Of a stretch of 64,000 bases of DNA, positions 44,906 to 54,163 are shown in pieces. Under the pieces are notes generated by a model. The model saw nothing but the letters and a program-made list of their open reading frames with translations, did not search any database and was not told the DNA's origin. Location: assembly GCA_038131365.1 (NCBI GenBank), contig JAYPPH010000003.1:496001-560000 (forward strand), written 5' to 3'. Position 1 is the stretch's first letter. The number at the start of each line of letters is the position of its first letter. A program made the translations under genes and the position numbers. Source of the stretch: Marisalimonas marina (lineage in GTDB: Bacteria; Pseudomonadota; Alphaproteobacteria; Puniceispirillales; Marisalimonadaceae).

Positions 44906-46355
44906 ACTATTTAAATGGAAGTCAATTATCACTCAAATATATATATTAGCGTTTTTATCTCTATTTGTAGGATTTTTTACTACTTTTATTTGGGTATCTT
45001 CAGAGAATAATTGGAAAGAATTTATTAAAAATTCATATCACGCAGGAGTATCTTTATATAATAATATTAAGTATAACAATGTGATAGAAGAAAAAATAAA
45101 AATCACAAAAATAAATAAAAGTGATGAGGTAATCTCAAGAGAAGAATTGGATTACTATTCTAAGATCCCTGTTCCCAATAAATTAACAACTATTTCTATT
45201 TTTGATAATAGAAAAAAAAATAATCAACAAGAGAAAATAATAGTACACTTAATTTCAGAAAAATTAAGATATCCAATTTCTAAAATAACACCTTTTAGTA
45301 ATCTCGGTGCTGAACAACAACTTGGCAAAGTAATTGAACTTATTGCAAACTATTGTACTAACCCAATATTATTCATAAAAATAAATGAAAGCTTTTGGTA
45401 TAGAGTTGATGGTAATGATGTATGGGGATGTAAAGTAGCGCCATCTGATAATCGATTACTGTCTATCATATTTTTATTCATTACAATTTTTCTAATATAT
45501 TTTTTGATAAGAGATAATCAAATTATGTTTGATAAATTCATAATTAATTTGAAAAATAATCTAAGAACAAGCAAGGGTAATATGGATCAAGTTGAAGGGC
45601 CTTCTGAACTTGAAAATATAAAAACTACTCTTGATGAATTCCTAAAATTACAAAAAGATAAATTAGAAAAAAGGTTAATGATATTGTCTTCCATTAGCCA
45701 CGATATTGGAACACCAGCAACAAAAATTAAATTAAGAACATCTCTTATTGAAGATCAAGATTTAAAGAAAAAACTAGAGGATGATATTGACAACATGATT
45801 GAAATGATGGATGGCGTGCTTTCTTATACAAGATCAGAAATGGATTTAGAAGAAGAAATTGAAATTTCATATATTTCTCTAATTGAATCAATTGTATTTG
45901 ATTATCAAGATTTAGGTAAAAGAGTAAGTTTTATTAAACCTAAAGAAAATAGTATTGGGTTTGTTTCTTCTATTTTTACAGGAAGGAAAAAGAATAGAAC
46001 TTTTCAACTTAACCAAAATCATCATCTACTTGTTAACGCAAAACCACTCTCACTAAAAAGAGCGATTACAAATTTAATTGAAAATGCTCTTAAATATGGA
46101 AGGACTGCAACTTTATCGCTAGAATTCACATCACAGAACATTACTTTGATTGTAGAAGATGAAGGTAAAAATATTTCAGATGAGTTATTAGAAACCTTGA
46201 AAAAACCATTTATTAGAGGAGAAAACACTAAGCTCATAAAAGGAACAGGTCTAGGTTTAACCATAGTTGCAACAATAGCTGAACAACACGGTGGCAACCT
46301 TACTTTTGAAAAATCGAAAATGGGAACTCGTGCCAAATTAATGATAAAAAGATAA
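44898..46355 (+). CDS. Membrane sensor histidine kinase
   Basis: A 485-residue sensor kinase with a first membrane segment at about 14-33, a periplasmic sensor region to about 180, and a second segment at about 183-203. The dimerisation motif SSISHDIGTPATKIKLR holds the phosphorylated His, followed by NLIENALKYG, DEGKNISDE and GTGLGLTI of the ATP-binding domain. HDIGTP in place of HDLRTP is a small variation. No clear HAMP motif is visible after the second segment. It is the cognate partner of the overlapping regulator and may sense glucose or a derivative. Confidence 0.9.
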   Translation: MTKLFKWKSIITQIYILAFLSLFVGFFTTFIWVSSENNWKEFIKNSYHAGVSLYNNIKYNNVIEEKIKITKINKSDEVISREELDYYSKIPVPNKLTTISIFDNRKKNNQQEKIIVHLISEKLRYPISKITPFSNLGAEQQLGKVIELIANYCTNPILFIKINESFWYRVDGNDVWGCKVAPSDNRLLSIIFLFITIFLIYFLIRDNQIMFDKFIINLKNNLRTSKGNMDQVEGPSELENIKTTLDEFLKLQKDKLEKRLMILSSISHDIGTPATKIKLRTSLIEDQDLKKKLEDDIDNMIEMMDGVLSYTRSEMDLEEEIEISYISLIESIVFDYQDLGKRVSFIKPKENSIGFVSSIFTGRKKNRTFQLNQNHHLLVNAKPLSLKRAITNLIENALKYGRTATLSLEFTSQNITLIVEDEGKNISDELLETLKKPFIRGENTKLIKGTGLGLTIVATIAEQHGGNLTFEKSKMGTRAKLMIKR

Positions 46356-46427
46356 CTATGCTTTTCTTTTTATAAATTTTTTTCCTATAGTTAATATATA
46401 AATTTTGTTTTGCTTATGGAGAGACAT

Positions 46428-47330
46428 ATGGGAGAAAAGATAGCTTTTATAGGTTTAGGTGCAATGGGCGGTCCCATGGCCCAAAATATTGTTAAAAAAG
46501 GGACAAATCTAAGCGTATATGATATTGAAAAATCAAAAATGACGCCCTTAACCAATTTAGGAGCAATTCCAGGTAAAACAATTGAAGACACAATTAAAAA
46601 TGCAGAAATAATTATTACAATGTTGCCCTCTACTCATAATGTAAAATCAGTTATCACTGATGAAGGGGGAGTTTTATCTTCTGCAAATCCTGGTACTATT
46701 ATCCTCGATATGAGCACTATAGCTCCAACAGGTACGGATGAAATTTATAAAGCATGCAAGGCAAAAGGTGTTGATTTTATTGATGCACCAGTCGGAAGAT
46801 TAGTTAGTCATGCAATATCAGGAGACTCACTCTTCATGGTGGGTTGTGATAACGACAATGCTTTCAAAAAAGTTGAGCCACTATTGAATGCAATGGGAAC
46901 AACTATAATACGGTGTGGAAAAGTTGGTTCCGGGATTAGAGCAAAAGTTGTAAATAATTTTCAAATCTTAAGTATTGCACAAATAACTGCAGAAGCTCTA
47001 ACTTTAGCAAAAAAAATTGGATTAGATCTCAATACTTTTAAAGAGGTAAATGCTGGAACAACAGCTAATAATGGACAATTTCATATCAACTTTATGTCAA
47101 AAGTTCTTAAAAACGATATTGAACCTGGTTTTACTATTGATCTTGCCCATAAAGATATGGGGTTAGCCATAGAAACAGCGAATAGTTTTAGAGTTGGTTT
47201 GCCAGTTGGCTCCTCTGTTCAAGCTGTGTATGCACAAGCAAGATCAGGAAAGTTTGCAAAAAAAGATTTTAGTGCTCTTTTAGATTATGCTTGTGAAATA
47301 GCTGAGGTAAGCCCACCACGAATAAAATAA
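46428..47330 (+). CDS. YihU-like (sulfolactaldehyde reductase type) beta-hydroxyacid dehydrogenase
   Basis: A 300-residue beta-hydroxyacid dehydrogenase. After FIGLGAMGGPMAQN and VITDEGG, the substrate loop reads DAPVGRLVSHAISGDSLF rather than the usual DAPVSGG. GIRAKVVNNFQILSIAQITAEA carries the catalytic Lys and Asn, and FTIDLAHKDMGLA follows. This order matches E. coli YihU, the sulfolactaldehyde reductase, including the PVGR loop. At the position where YihU has a Ser after the NNY motif, this protein has Ile, so the substrate may differ. I moved the start to the ATG 46428 with GGAGAG upstream. Confidence 0.78.
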   Translation: MGEKIAFIGLGAMGGPMAQNIVKKGTNLSVYDIEKSKMTPLTNLGAIPGKTIEDTIKNAEIIITMLPSTHNVKSVITDEGGVLSSANPGTIILDMSTIAPTGTDEIYKACKAKGVDFIDAPVGRLVSHAISGDSLFMVGCDNDNAFKKVEPLLNAMGTTIIRCGKVGSGIRAKVVNNFQILSIAQITAEALTLAKKIGLDLNTFKEVNAGTTANNGQFHINFMSKVLKNDIEPGFTIDLAHKDMGLAIETANSFRVGLPVGSSVQAVYAQARSGKFAKKDFSALLDYACEIAEVSPPRIK

Positions 47331-47339
47331 TAATTTTAT

Positions 47340-48116
47340 TTAGACAACAGGACACAAGCCTCCATCTAAATTAATTGCTGTACCAGTAATGTAAGCACTC
47401 CTATGAGATGATAAAAAAGCAACTAGGTTAGCGTAATCAATCTCCTCTCCAACCTTACCCATGGGAACCTTTTTTGACATTTCTTCATAAAGGTTTTCAA
47501 CGCTTCCATCACCAGCTCGTCGATCCCACTGAGCACTTTTGATAAGACCAATACAAATAGTGTTAACTCTAATATTATCTTTAGCATATTGATTAGCGAG
47601 TGATTTGGTTAAATTTATACCAGCAGCCCTAGTAACAGTTGTAGGAAGAGACCCTGCATTAGGCGCCTTACCACCACCAATAGTTGCATTTATAATCACT
47701 CCTCCGGAGCTCGTTTTCATATGGGGTATAACTAAACGACACATTCTTATTGTAGACATTAACTTCAGATTTATATCATCTTCCCAGTTTTTGTCTGTAA
47801 CATCTTCAAACAAGGCAGCAGCTGAAGCACCAGCATTATTAACTAAAATATCTACCTTTTTAAACTTAGATATAGTCTGTTCAACAAGGTTTTTACAATC
47901 CTCTGCCTTACTTACATCGGCTTGAATTCCTAGAACCTCATTATTAGTTTTTTCAGAAATTATTTTTGCTTTTTCTTTTAAATAATCCCCTCTCCTACCA
48001 CATATAATAACCCTAGCTCCTTCAGATGCTAACAGCTCCGCAGACGCATATCCAAGCCCATCACTACCCCCTGTAATAAGCACTACTTTATTTTTTAAAC
48101 CTAGATCAAACATCAT
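47340..48116 (-). CDS. SDR-family protein lacking the catalytic Ser-Tyr-Lys triad
   Basis: A 258-residue protein with the SDR cofactor motif TGGSDGLG and NNAG, and a normal C-terminus (TGTAINLDGG). At the active site it reads INATIGGG and then LPTTVTRAAG, so the expected Ser, Tyr and Lys are Ile, Thr and Arg. It likely still binds NAD(P) but must use other chemistry, or be structural. A strong AGGAGG lies two bases before the first ATG and five before the second (48113), so the start may be one codon later. It follows a broken Gfo/Idh gene on the same strand. Confidence 0.82.
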   Translation of the reverse strand: MMFDLGLKNKVVLITGGSDGLGYASAELLASEGARVIICGRRGDYLKEKAKIISEKTNNEVLGIQADVSKAEDCKNLVEQTISKFKKVDILVNNAGASAAALFEDVTDKNWEDDINLKLMSTIRMCRLVIPHMKTSSGGVIINATIGGGKAPNAGSLPTTVTRAAGINLTKSLANQYAKDNIRVNTICIGLIKSAQWDRRAGDGSVENLYEEMSKKVPMGKVGEEIDYANLVAFLSSHRSAYITGTAINLDGGLCPVV

Positions 48117-48148
48117 TACCTCCTAACAATTAAATTAATAATACATTG

Positions 48149-49193
48149 TTAAATCTCAATTACCTTTTTCTTATTTGCTGCCTCAAGTATTGATAGAGCA
48201 ACTTTTAAAGTAAGTTTACCGTCATCTGAGTCAGTTATTGGCTCTATTTTTCTATTAATTATATCTTTAAAATGATTAATTTGAGATACATATGGATCAA
48301 CATCAGACGATTTTATCAAATCTGAAATTAATTCATTTCTCCAATCAATCCCTTTATCCTTATATTTCCATATTTTAAGATTTGGAAATTCTAAAGAACC
48401 TCTAGTTCCAATAATTCTTAGGTTATTTTCTTCTAAATTAGGTAAATGTATATTCTCTCCAGTAGCAGTTTCCCATGCCCAAGGAGATGTCCCCCTGTCA
48501 GTAATTAGGAAATTTCCTAAAATACCACTCTTAAACTTTAAATTTGTGACTACAATATCTTCTTTTTCAAAATTATTTATAGAATTAGAAGAAATAGCTG
48601 ACACCTCTTCTATATCTCCAAAAATAAACCTCAAGTAATCTATATCATGAATAAGGTTTGTAATAACTGGTCCAGCTGTTATTTTCTTTCTCCAATCTGG
48701 TAGAGAAATAATCTTCATCCTTCCTTAATGCCCAAACGCCTGAAAGTCCTATAATATTTCCAATCTCATTATTTTTGACTATTTCCTTTGTTTTCAATAC
48801 TAAGGGATAAAATCTTCTTTGGTGTCCTACTAATACCTTACGACTATATTTGATTGCCGTTTTTGCTATCTCATCAGCTTCACTAACGGTTGCTGATATT
48901 GGCTTTTCTATTAACACATCTAAGCCAAGCTTTAAGGCTGCAATAGCATTTTCATGGTGATTGATAGTTGGTGTTGAAATTACAACACCATCAACTTCAT
49001 GGCTTTTTAACAAATCATTTAAGGTTTTAAAAATAGGAATATTTTGATCTGAACAAAATTTATTCGCTGCCTCAGCTACATCAACAATACCAACAATATT
49101 AATATCGTCTACCTCGTTAATAGCCATAAGGTGCCGTTTGCCAATGGTACCAATCCCAATGATACCAATGTTAATTATTTTCTGATTGGACAT
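48149..49193 (-). pseudogene. Gfo/Idh/MocA oxidoreductase split by a frameshift
   Basis: The reading frame starts at 49193 (NIGIIGIGTIGKRH, then VGIVD and IEKPIS) and runs to a stop at 48645. From about 48718 a second frame carries the remaining half (LPDWRKKITAGPVITNLIHD, split around the usual GGP and HDIDYLR motif, through the C-terminus). The first part fits the family to DEDYFS and the second resumes at SLPDW, so the break is near 48702-48712, inside a TCTCT run. A two-base loss or a one-base gain would explain it. The start overlaps the decarboxylase stop by one base. It may be a natural lesion or a read error. Confidence 0.8.
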
Positions 49194-49762
49194 TATTGAT
49201 TCATTGAACCCATAAATCTGTTTATTGAAACAGAACCATCAAAAGAATGTGGGAAAACTAGAGGTGTGGCTTTTGCAATACACTTAACGACAATAAAAGA
49301 AGGTCCTTCCTCTTCATATACTGTTTTCATAATCTTATCATAATCTTCTTCTTGCCTAACTGTATATGAGTTACTTATCCCTGAACCCTTAGCAATCATC
49401 TCTAAATCTGTTTTACCTGCAGTAGCAGTAGGCTGGCTACCAGTTTCTACATATGACTCATTATCTAAAACAATAACCGTAAGATTTGATACAGGATGAT
49501 TTGCTATTGTAGATATAGAACCTAGGCTCATTAATGTGTCACCATCACCAGTAAACAGTAATATTCTATATTCAGGCTTTGCTTTAGCAAGACCTAGAGC
49601 AAAGGGAATTGATTGCCCCATAGCGCCTATGAAGCCAAAATTACCAGTATTATCTCCAGCAGACATAAGATCCCATGTGGATGTGCCAATACCACTTATA
49701 ACTCTTAAATTATCTTTTCTATTCTTTAAAATTTTTTGAACAAAAGGTCTTCTTTCAATCAT
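49193..49762 (-). CDS. comE: Thiamine-diphosphate decarboxylase, pyrophosphate-binding subunit (ComE-like)
   Basis: The 189-residue protein is the C-terminal half of a ThDP enzyme. GDGDTLMSLGSIST with LDN 27 residues later forms the thiamine-diphosphate/metal motif, preceded by GFIGAMGQSIPFALGLA. Together with the gene six bases upstream it makes the two-chain form of sulfopyruvate decarboxylase (ComDE), which converts sulfopyruvate to sulfoacetaldehyde; phosphonopyruvate decarboxylase is the close alternative. The stop overlaps the ATG of the Gfo/Idh gene by one base. The symbol names the family role, not proven substrate. Confidence 0.75.
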   Translation of the reverse strand: MIERRPFVQKILKNRKDNLRVISGIGTSTWDLMSAGDNTGNFGFIGAMGQSIPFALGLAKAKPEYRILLFTGDGDTLMSLGSISTIANHPVSNLTVIVLDNESYVETGSQPTATAGKTDLEMIAKGSGISNSYTVRQEEDYDKIMKTVYEEEGPSFIVVKCIAKATPLVFPHSFDGSVSINRFMGSMNQ

Positions 49763-49768
49763 AACATT

Positions 49769-50296
49769 TTACCCATTTTTAAATTGTTTTGCCCCAATCA
49801 TCTTTTGAGACAATAAGACAGCAGCTGAACGATTGGTGTTAAAGGCAAATCTTGCTGCAGCGTCAACTGTAGAACCTACTTCTTCCTTATAATCTGCTCT
49901 AAAAACTTTTATATCCATAGCCTCTAAAACTTTTGGCGTTCCTAGCCCCATTGGAACTTGCCAAGGGACAAACTCTCCCCACTCACCTCTCATAGAAACC
50001 AAGGTCAAAAAAGGTATACGGCATATGTTTGGTAACGCGAGTGCGTTAATACAATTTCCAACCCCACTTGATTGCATCAATAACGCGCTTCTTCTTCCAC
50101 CAGCATATGCACCGCAGGACAATCCAACTCCATCCTGCTCAGTAGTCAAAGTTACAACATCAATTTCATTATCTTTTTCACATAAATTTATTAAAGGAGT
50201 ATGGCCAGCATCAGGTACATGAGAAACCATTGTAATGTTTAAATCTTTAAACACAGCGTAGATATCATTACGCCAATCCTTAGTAATATCACTCAT
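49769..50296 (-). CDS. comD: Thiamine-diphosphate decarboxylase, pyrimidine-binding subunit (ComD-like)
   Basis: The 175-residue product is the N-terminal half of a ThDP enzyme. VSHVPDAGHTPLI near residue 22 and the glutamate in TTEQDGVGLSCGAYAGG are the pyrimidine-binding and cofactor-activating elements; MQSSGVGNCINAL is typical of the sulfopyruvate and phosphonopyruvate decarboxylase group. The first 13 residues have no domain match. It is first in the comD-comE-Gfo/Idh run and would act as a heteromer with the next gene's product. Confidence 0.75.
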   Translation of the reverse strand: MSDITKDWRNDIYAVFKDLNITMVSHVPDAGHTPLINLCEKDNEIDVVTLTTEQDGVGLSCGAYAGGRRSALLMQSSGVGNCINALALPNICRIPFLTLVSMRGEWGEFVPWQVPMGLGTPKVLEAMDIKVFRADYKEEVGSTVDAAARFAFNTNRSAAVLLSQKMIGAKQFKNG

Positions 50297-50435
50297 AACT
50301 TTATCCGTTTATTTATAATGATTTACATGTTAAATAGTTAAATTAATAATTCAAGCATATAGGTTAATAAAATTTAATTTTGCATTAATTAAAAACTTCA
50401 ATTCTAATTTCTAATAATTATGAGGGTTTCGTAAA

Positions 50436-51182
50436 ATGAGTAATAATAAAGGAAAAGTAGCCATTGTAACTGGAGCTGCAAAAAATATTGGTAGAGCCAC
50501 TTGCGAAAGTCTAGCAAAATTAGGTTATAATATTTTGGTTCATGCAAATTCAGACAAAGAAGGCGCTGATGAAACTATAAAACTGATTAAACAAACTGGA
50601 ATAATTACAAATAGAGTTATTGGAGATTTAACTAACCCAGAAACATCTAAAGAACTTGTTTCTGAAGCCTCTAAATTGGGGAAAGTTTCAGTACTTGTTA
50701 ACAATGCGTCTCAGAGAGAATTTAATAAATTTGAAGATATGAGCTTTGATGATTGGCGATTTGTGATGTCTATTAATCTGGATGCTTTATTTCATACCTG
50801 CAAGGCTGCCCTACCCGAAATGAAAAAGAATAATTGGGGTAGAGTTGTTAATTTGGGCGGGTTATCTGGTCATATTAGCGCAATTGGAAGAGCTCATGTT
50901 ATAACCTCTAAATTAGCAGTGGTAGGTTTTACAAGAGCCTTAGCTATGGAATACGCAGAGACAGGAATTACGATTAATACTGTAGTTCCTGGATTAATAG
51001 ATACAGTTAGAGGAGCATCAGCAGGTAGTAGCCTAGTCCATCCATCTCATTCCAACCCTCCAGTAGGTAGAAAAGGATATCCTGAAGAAGTTGCAACAAT
51101 GATATCTAACTTATGTGGCCCAAACTCTGACTTTATTACAGGTCAGACGATACACGTAAATGGTGGAAGTTATTTTTCCTAA
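50436..51182 (+). CDS. SDR-family protein lacking catalytic Tyr and Ser
   Basis: A 248-residue SDR with TGAAKNIG and NNAS motifs. At the active site it reads VNLGGLSG and GRAHVITSKLAVVGFTR: the Lys is kept, but Tyr is Val and Ser is Gly. The element VVPGLIDTVRGASAG and the C-terminal TGQTIHVNGG are intact. I recognise this as a conserved alphaproteobacterial branch rather than a decayed gene. It is divergent from comD across 139 bases and precedes the EamA transporter by 11 bases. Confidence 0.82.
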   Translation: MSNNKGKVAIVTGAAKNIGRATCESLAKLGYNILVHANSDKEGADETIKLIKQTGIITNRVIGDLTNPETSKELVSEASKLGKVSVLVNNASQREFNKFEDMSFDDWRFVMSINLDALFHTCKAALPEMKKNNWGRVVNLGGLSGHISAIGRAHVITSKLAVVGFTRALAMEYAETGITINTVVPGLIDTVRGASAGSSLVHPSHSNPPVGRKGYPEEVATMISNLCGPNSDFITGQTIHVNGGSYFS

Positions 51183-51193
51183 TTTAAAATTAA

Positions 51194-52078
51194 ATGACTA
51201 ACAAACCAATTGACGGTATTGCTGCAACTTTTTTAATAATCTTTTCAATTTTGCTGGGACTTAACCAAGTCCTAGTTAAATTAGTTAATTTAGGTATGCA
51301 TCCTGTTTTTCAAGTTGCTCTTCGTTCAACTTTGGCAATATTACCTATTCTAATTTATTGCTATTTTACTAAGAAAAAAATAAATTTTTTTGACGGAAGT
51401 TTGTTGCCAGGATTTATAGCAGGGCTCCTTTTTGCTTTAGAATTCATATTATTATTCACGGCATTAGATTACTCTACTGTAACCAGAGTATCCCTGATTT
51501 TCTATACAATGCCAGTATGGTTAACTATTGCTGCTCATTTTCTTATTAAAGGTGATAAACTTAACATCAACAAATCTATTGGATTAATCATTGCTTTAGC
51601 TGGGTTATTTTTTGCGGTATATCAGCCAATTGAAAATTATGACATTAATCAATTTTATGGAGATATTTTTTCCTTAGTTGCAAGTTTCTGCTGGGCGATT
51701 ATAGCGATAATGCTTAAGACAACTCGGTTAACAAAATCTTTGCCAGAAACTCAATTATTATATCAACTTATAGTCTCTGGAATTATTTTATTACCAATCT
51801 CATTTATGCTTGATGACTATATCAGAGAGCTAAATACACAATTAATTCTTATTTTTTCATTTCAAGTTATAGTCATAATGTGTTTAGGGTTTATAGGTTG
51901 GTTATGGATTATGTCTAAATACTCTGCCAGCAGCACTAGCTCATTTGCCTTCTTAACGCCAGTCTCCGGTGTGATGTTTGGTTGGCTAATAATGGATGAT
52001 GTTATTAACGGACAAATATACATTTCATTGTTTCTAACATGTTTAGGTATTTATATTATTAACAAGAAGAAAAGCTAA
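51194..52078 (+). CDS. EamA/DMT-family transporter
   Basis: A 294-residue protein with about ten membrane segments in two EamA repeats; the first repeat shows VALRSTLAILPI and ends with GLFFAVYQP, the second shows FSLVASFCWAIIAIML and ends near GIYIIN. It lies 11 bases after the SDR-like gene and is the only transporter of the 46-52 kb cluster, so it may move that cluster's substrate or product. Direction and cargo are unknown. Confidence 0.82.
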   Translation: MTNKPIDGIAATFLIIFSILLGLNQVLVKLVNLGMHPVFQVALRSTLAILPILIYCYFTKKKINFFDGSLLPGFIAGLLFALEFILLFTALDYSTVTRVSLIFYTMPVWLTIAAHFLIKGDKLNINKSIGLIIALAGLFFAVYQPIENYDINQFYGDIFSLVASFCWAIIAIMLKTTRLTKSLPETQLLYQLIVSGIILLPISFMLDDYIRELNTQLILIFSFQVIVIMCLGFIGWLWIMSKYSASSTSSFAFLTPVSGVMFGWLIMDDVINGQIYISLFLTCLGIYIINKKKS

Positions 52079-52132
52079 AATTAGTAAATTTGTATTTATG
52101 TTTTATTTATTATAAATAATATTCTTCCAATT

Positions 52133-53983
52133 TTATTTGGTTTTTTGGTTTTTCCTTCTACTTAATTTTTTATTATTATTCCTAGGATAAGACGTCTCAT
52201 TTGTTTCGTCTTTAACATTATCTGAAGACATTCTTCGTTTTGATCTTCGTCGTTCAGAATTCTTCCATCTTTCAGATTTTCTTTTACCTCTAAAACCTTT
52301 AGATGTATCTTCTGCAGAGTCTTTAAAAAAAGACTGATTTTTTCTCTTTTTGAACCTATTTCCACTCTCTTTAGCAGATGAAGTTAATTCTGGAGGTTTT
52401 TTAAGAACTTTTATCATTATATGACGTTCAATAGGTTTTTTATCTTTTGCCAGAGTTTTTAATGTATCTGATTTTTGTTCTGAAATTTCAACTAGTGTGA
52501 ATTTTGGTTGAATTTTGATTGATCCAATATCTCTTTTTGATAAGTTTCCTGCCTTACATAACATAGCTACTAACCATCTAGGCTCTGCTGTTTCTTCTTT
52601 ACCAACAGAAAGCTCGAACCAAACACTATCTTTAAACCCATTTCTTGATGAGTTTTGGTTATTTTTGTCTGTTATGTCTAACAAATCCTCAGGAGCAGAC
52701 AAGTCTTTACTAATCAATCTATAATAAGCAACTGCAAGTTGTTCTATATTATTTTTAGAAGTTAACTCATCAACGAAGATTTTTTCATCATCTGTAATTT
52801 GATCTTTAAAAATTTTATTTTCGATAATTCTTTTTCTATCTTCTTTTAATATTTCTTCTCTTGAAGGAGGTGAAGACCAAGTCGGCTTTATATTAGCTTG
52901 AACAAACAGGCGTTCAGCCGTTCTTGATCTATTATGTGGAACTAAAACAGCGCAAACACCTTTTCTTCCTGCTCTACCAGTACGCCCACTTCTATGAAGC
53001 AATGTGTCTGACGTTCTTGGTATGTCAGCATGAATTACTAAATCGAGATTAGGAAGGTCTAAACCTCTAGCAGCCACATCAGTAGCGACGCATACTCTTG
53101 CCCTGGATGTTCTCATTGCCTGCAAAGCCAAATTTCTTTCATTCTGGCTTAAATCACCTGACAAGGCTACAGCAGAAATACCCCTGTTAGTTAACCGACT
53201 GGTCATGTGGTTAACTGCTACTCTTGTAGCGCAAAAAATAATTGCATTAGTTGCTTCAAAATATCTTAGCGTATTTATAATAGCGTTTTCTTGATCACTC
53301 ATCACAATTTTATAAGCTCTGTAGTCTATGTCGACATGTTGAGTATTAGATTTACCGATAGATATTCTAACTGCGTCTTTTTGATAACGCTTAGCTAAAT
53401 TAGCTATATCTTTTGAGACAGTTGCAGAAAACATAAGAGTTTGTCTATTATCGGGAGTTATATCCAAAATTGCTTCGAGGTCTTCTCTAAAGCCCATATC
53501 CAACATTTCATCAGCCTCATCTAAAACAACAGTTTTAATTCTTGAGACATTAAAATAATTTCTTTCAATATGGTCTCTGAGCCTTCCTGGAGTACCTACT
53601 ACGATATTAGGTTTTGTTTCTAAATTTCTTCGTTCAGCTCGTATATCCATACCACCAACACAAGATACAATTTTTGCTTGAGATGAAGATAACAGCCAGC
53701 TCAATTCATTCTTAACCTGCAAAGCTAATTCTCTGGTTGGAACAATGATTAATCCTTCGGGAGACTCAGGAGCTTTAAATTTGTCATAACCATTTAAAAG
53801 ATTATCTACTATAGCAAACCCAAATGCGATAGTTTTGCCTGAACCAGTTTGGGCAGAAACCAATAAATCTAAACCTGAGTAACTCTCTTTACTTACCTCT
53901 TCTTGAACAGGAGTTAATTTTTCGTATCCCCTATCTCTCATTGCTGTTGCAATATGTAAAGGTATTCCAGATGTTTCTAACAT
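52133..53983 (-). CDS. DEAD-box RNA helicase with DbpA-type C-terminal domain
   Basis: A 616-residue DEAD-box helicase with all main motifs: LTPVQ, SAQTGSGKT, PTRELA, GTPGRL, DEADEML, SAT, and HRSGRTGRAGRKG. After the two RecA-like domains (to about 350) there is a linker and a DbpA-like RNA-binding domain (about 455-540), then a highly basic tail rich in Arg, Lys and Ser. This is the DeaD/CsdA group, acting in ribosome assembly and cold adaptation. It is transcribed alone and convergent with the EamA gene. Confidence 0.93.
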   Translation of the reverse strand: MLETSGIPLHIATAMRDRGYEKLTPVQEEVSKESYSGLDLLVSAQTGSGKTIAFGFAIVDNLLNGYDKFKAPESPEGLIIVPTRELALQVKNELSWLLSSSQAKIVSCVGGMDIRAERRNLETKPNIVVGTPGRLRDHIERNYFNVSRIKTVVLDEADEMLDMGFREDLEAILDITPDNRQTLMFSATVSKDIANLAKRYQKDAVRISIGKSNTQHVDIDYRAYKIVMSDQENAIINTLRYFEATNAIIFCATRVAVNHMTSRLTNRGISAVALSGDLSQNERNLALQAMRTSRARVCVATDVAARGLDLPNLDLVIHADIPRTSDTLLHRSGRTGRAGRKGVCAVLVPHNRSRTAERLFVQANIKPTWSSPPSREEILKEDRKRIIENKIFKDQITDDEKIFVDELTSKNNIEQLAVAYYRLISKDLSAPEDLLDITDKNNQNSSRNGFKDSVWFELSVGKEETAEPRWLVAMLCKAGNLSKRDIGSIKIQPKFTLVEISEQKSDTLKTLAKDKKPIERHIMIKVLKKPPELTSSAKESGNRFKKRKNQSFFKDSAEDTSKGFRGKRKSERWKNSERRRSKRRMSSDNVKDETNETSYPRNNNKKLSRRKNQKTK

Positions 53984-54163
53984 AATTAACTTTCTGAATT
54001 CTAAAGACTGTATTAAATTTAGAAAATTTAGAATATTTTTTTAAAATACTTCTTAAAAATCTACTAGACTGATCTTTTAGTCTTCAATATCAATAAAGTA
54101 AAGCTTTTGAATTTTTTAGCTAATTATAAATAATCATTTCTAATTACCAAAGAGTATTAATTA

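Noticed and set aside
52079..52132. TTATTTA-TTA-TAAATAA hairpin as terminator between convergent genes
   Set aside because: Seven A/T pairs with a 3-base loop in very A/T-rich DNA; too weak to claim.
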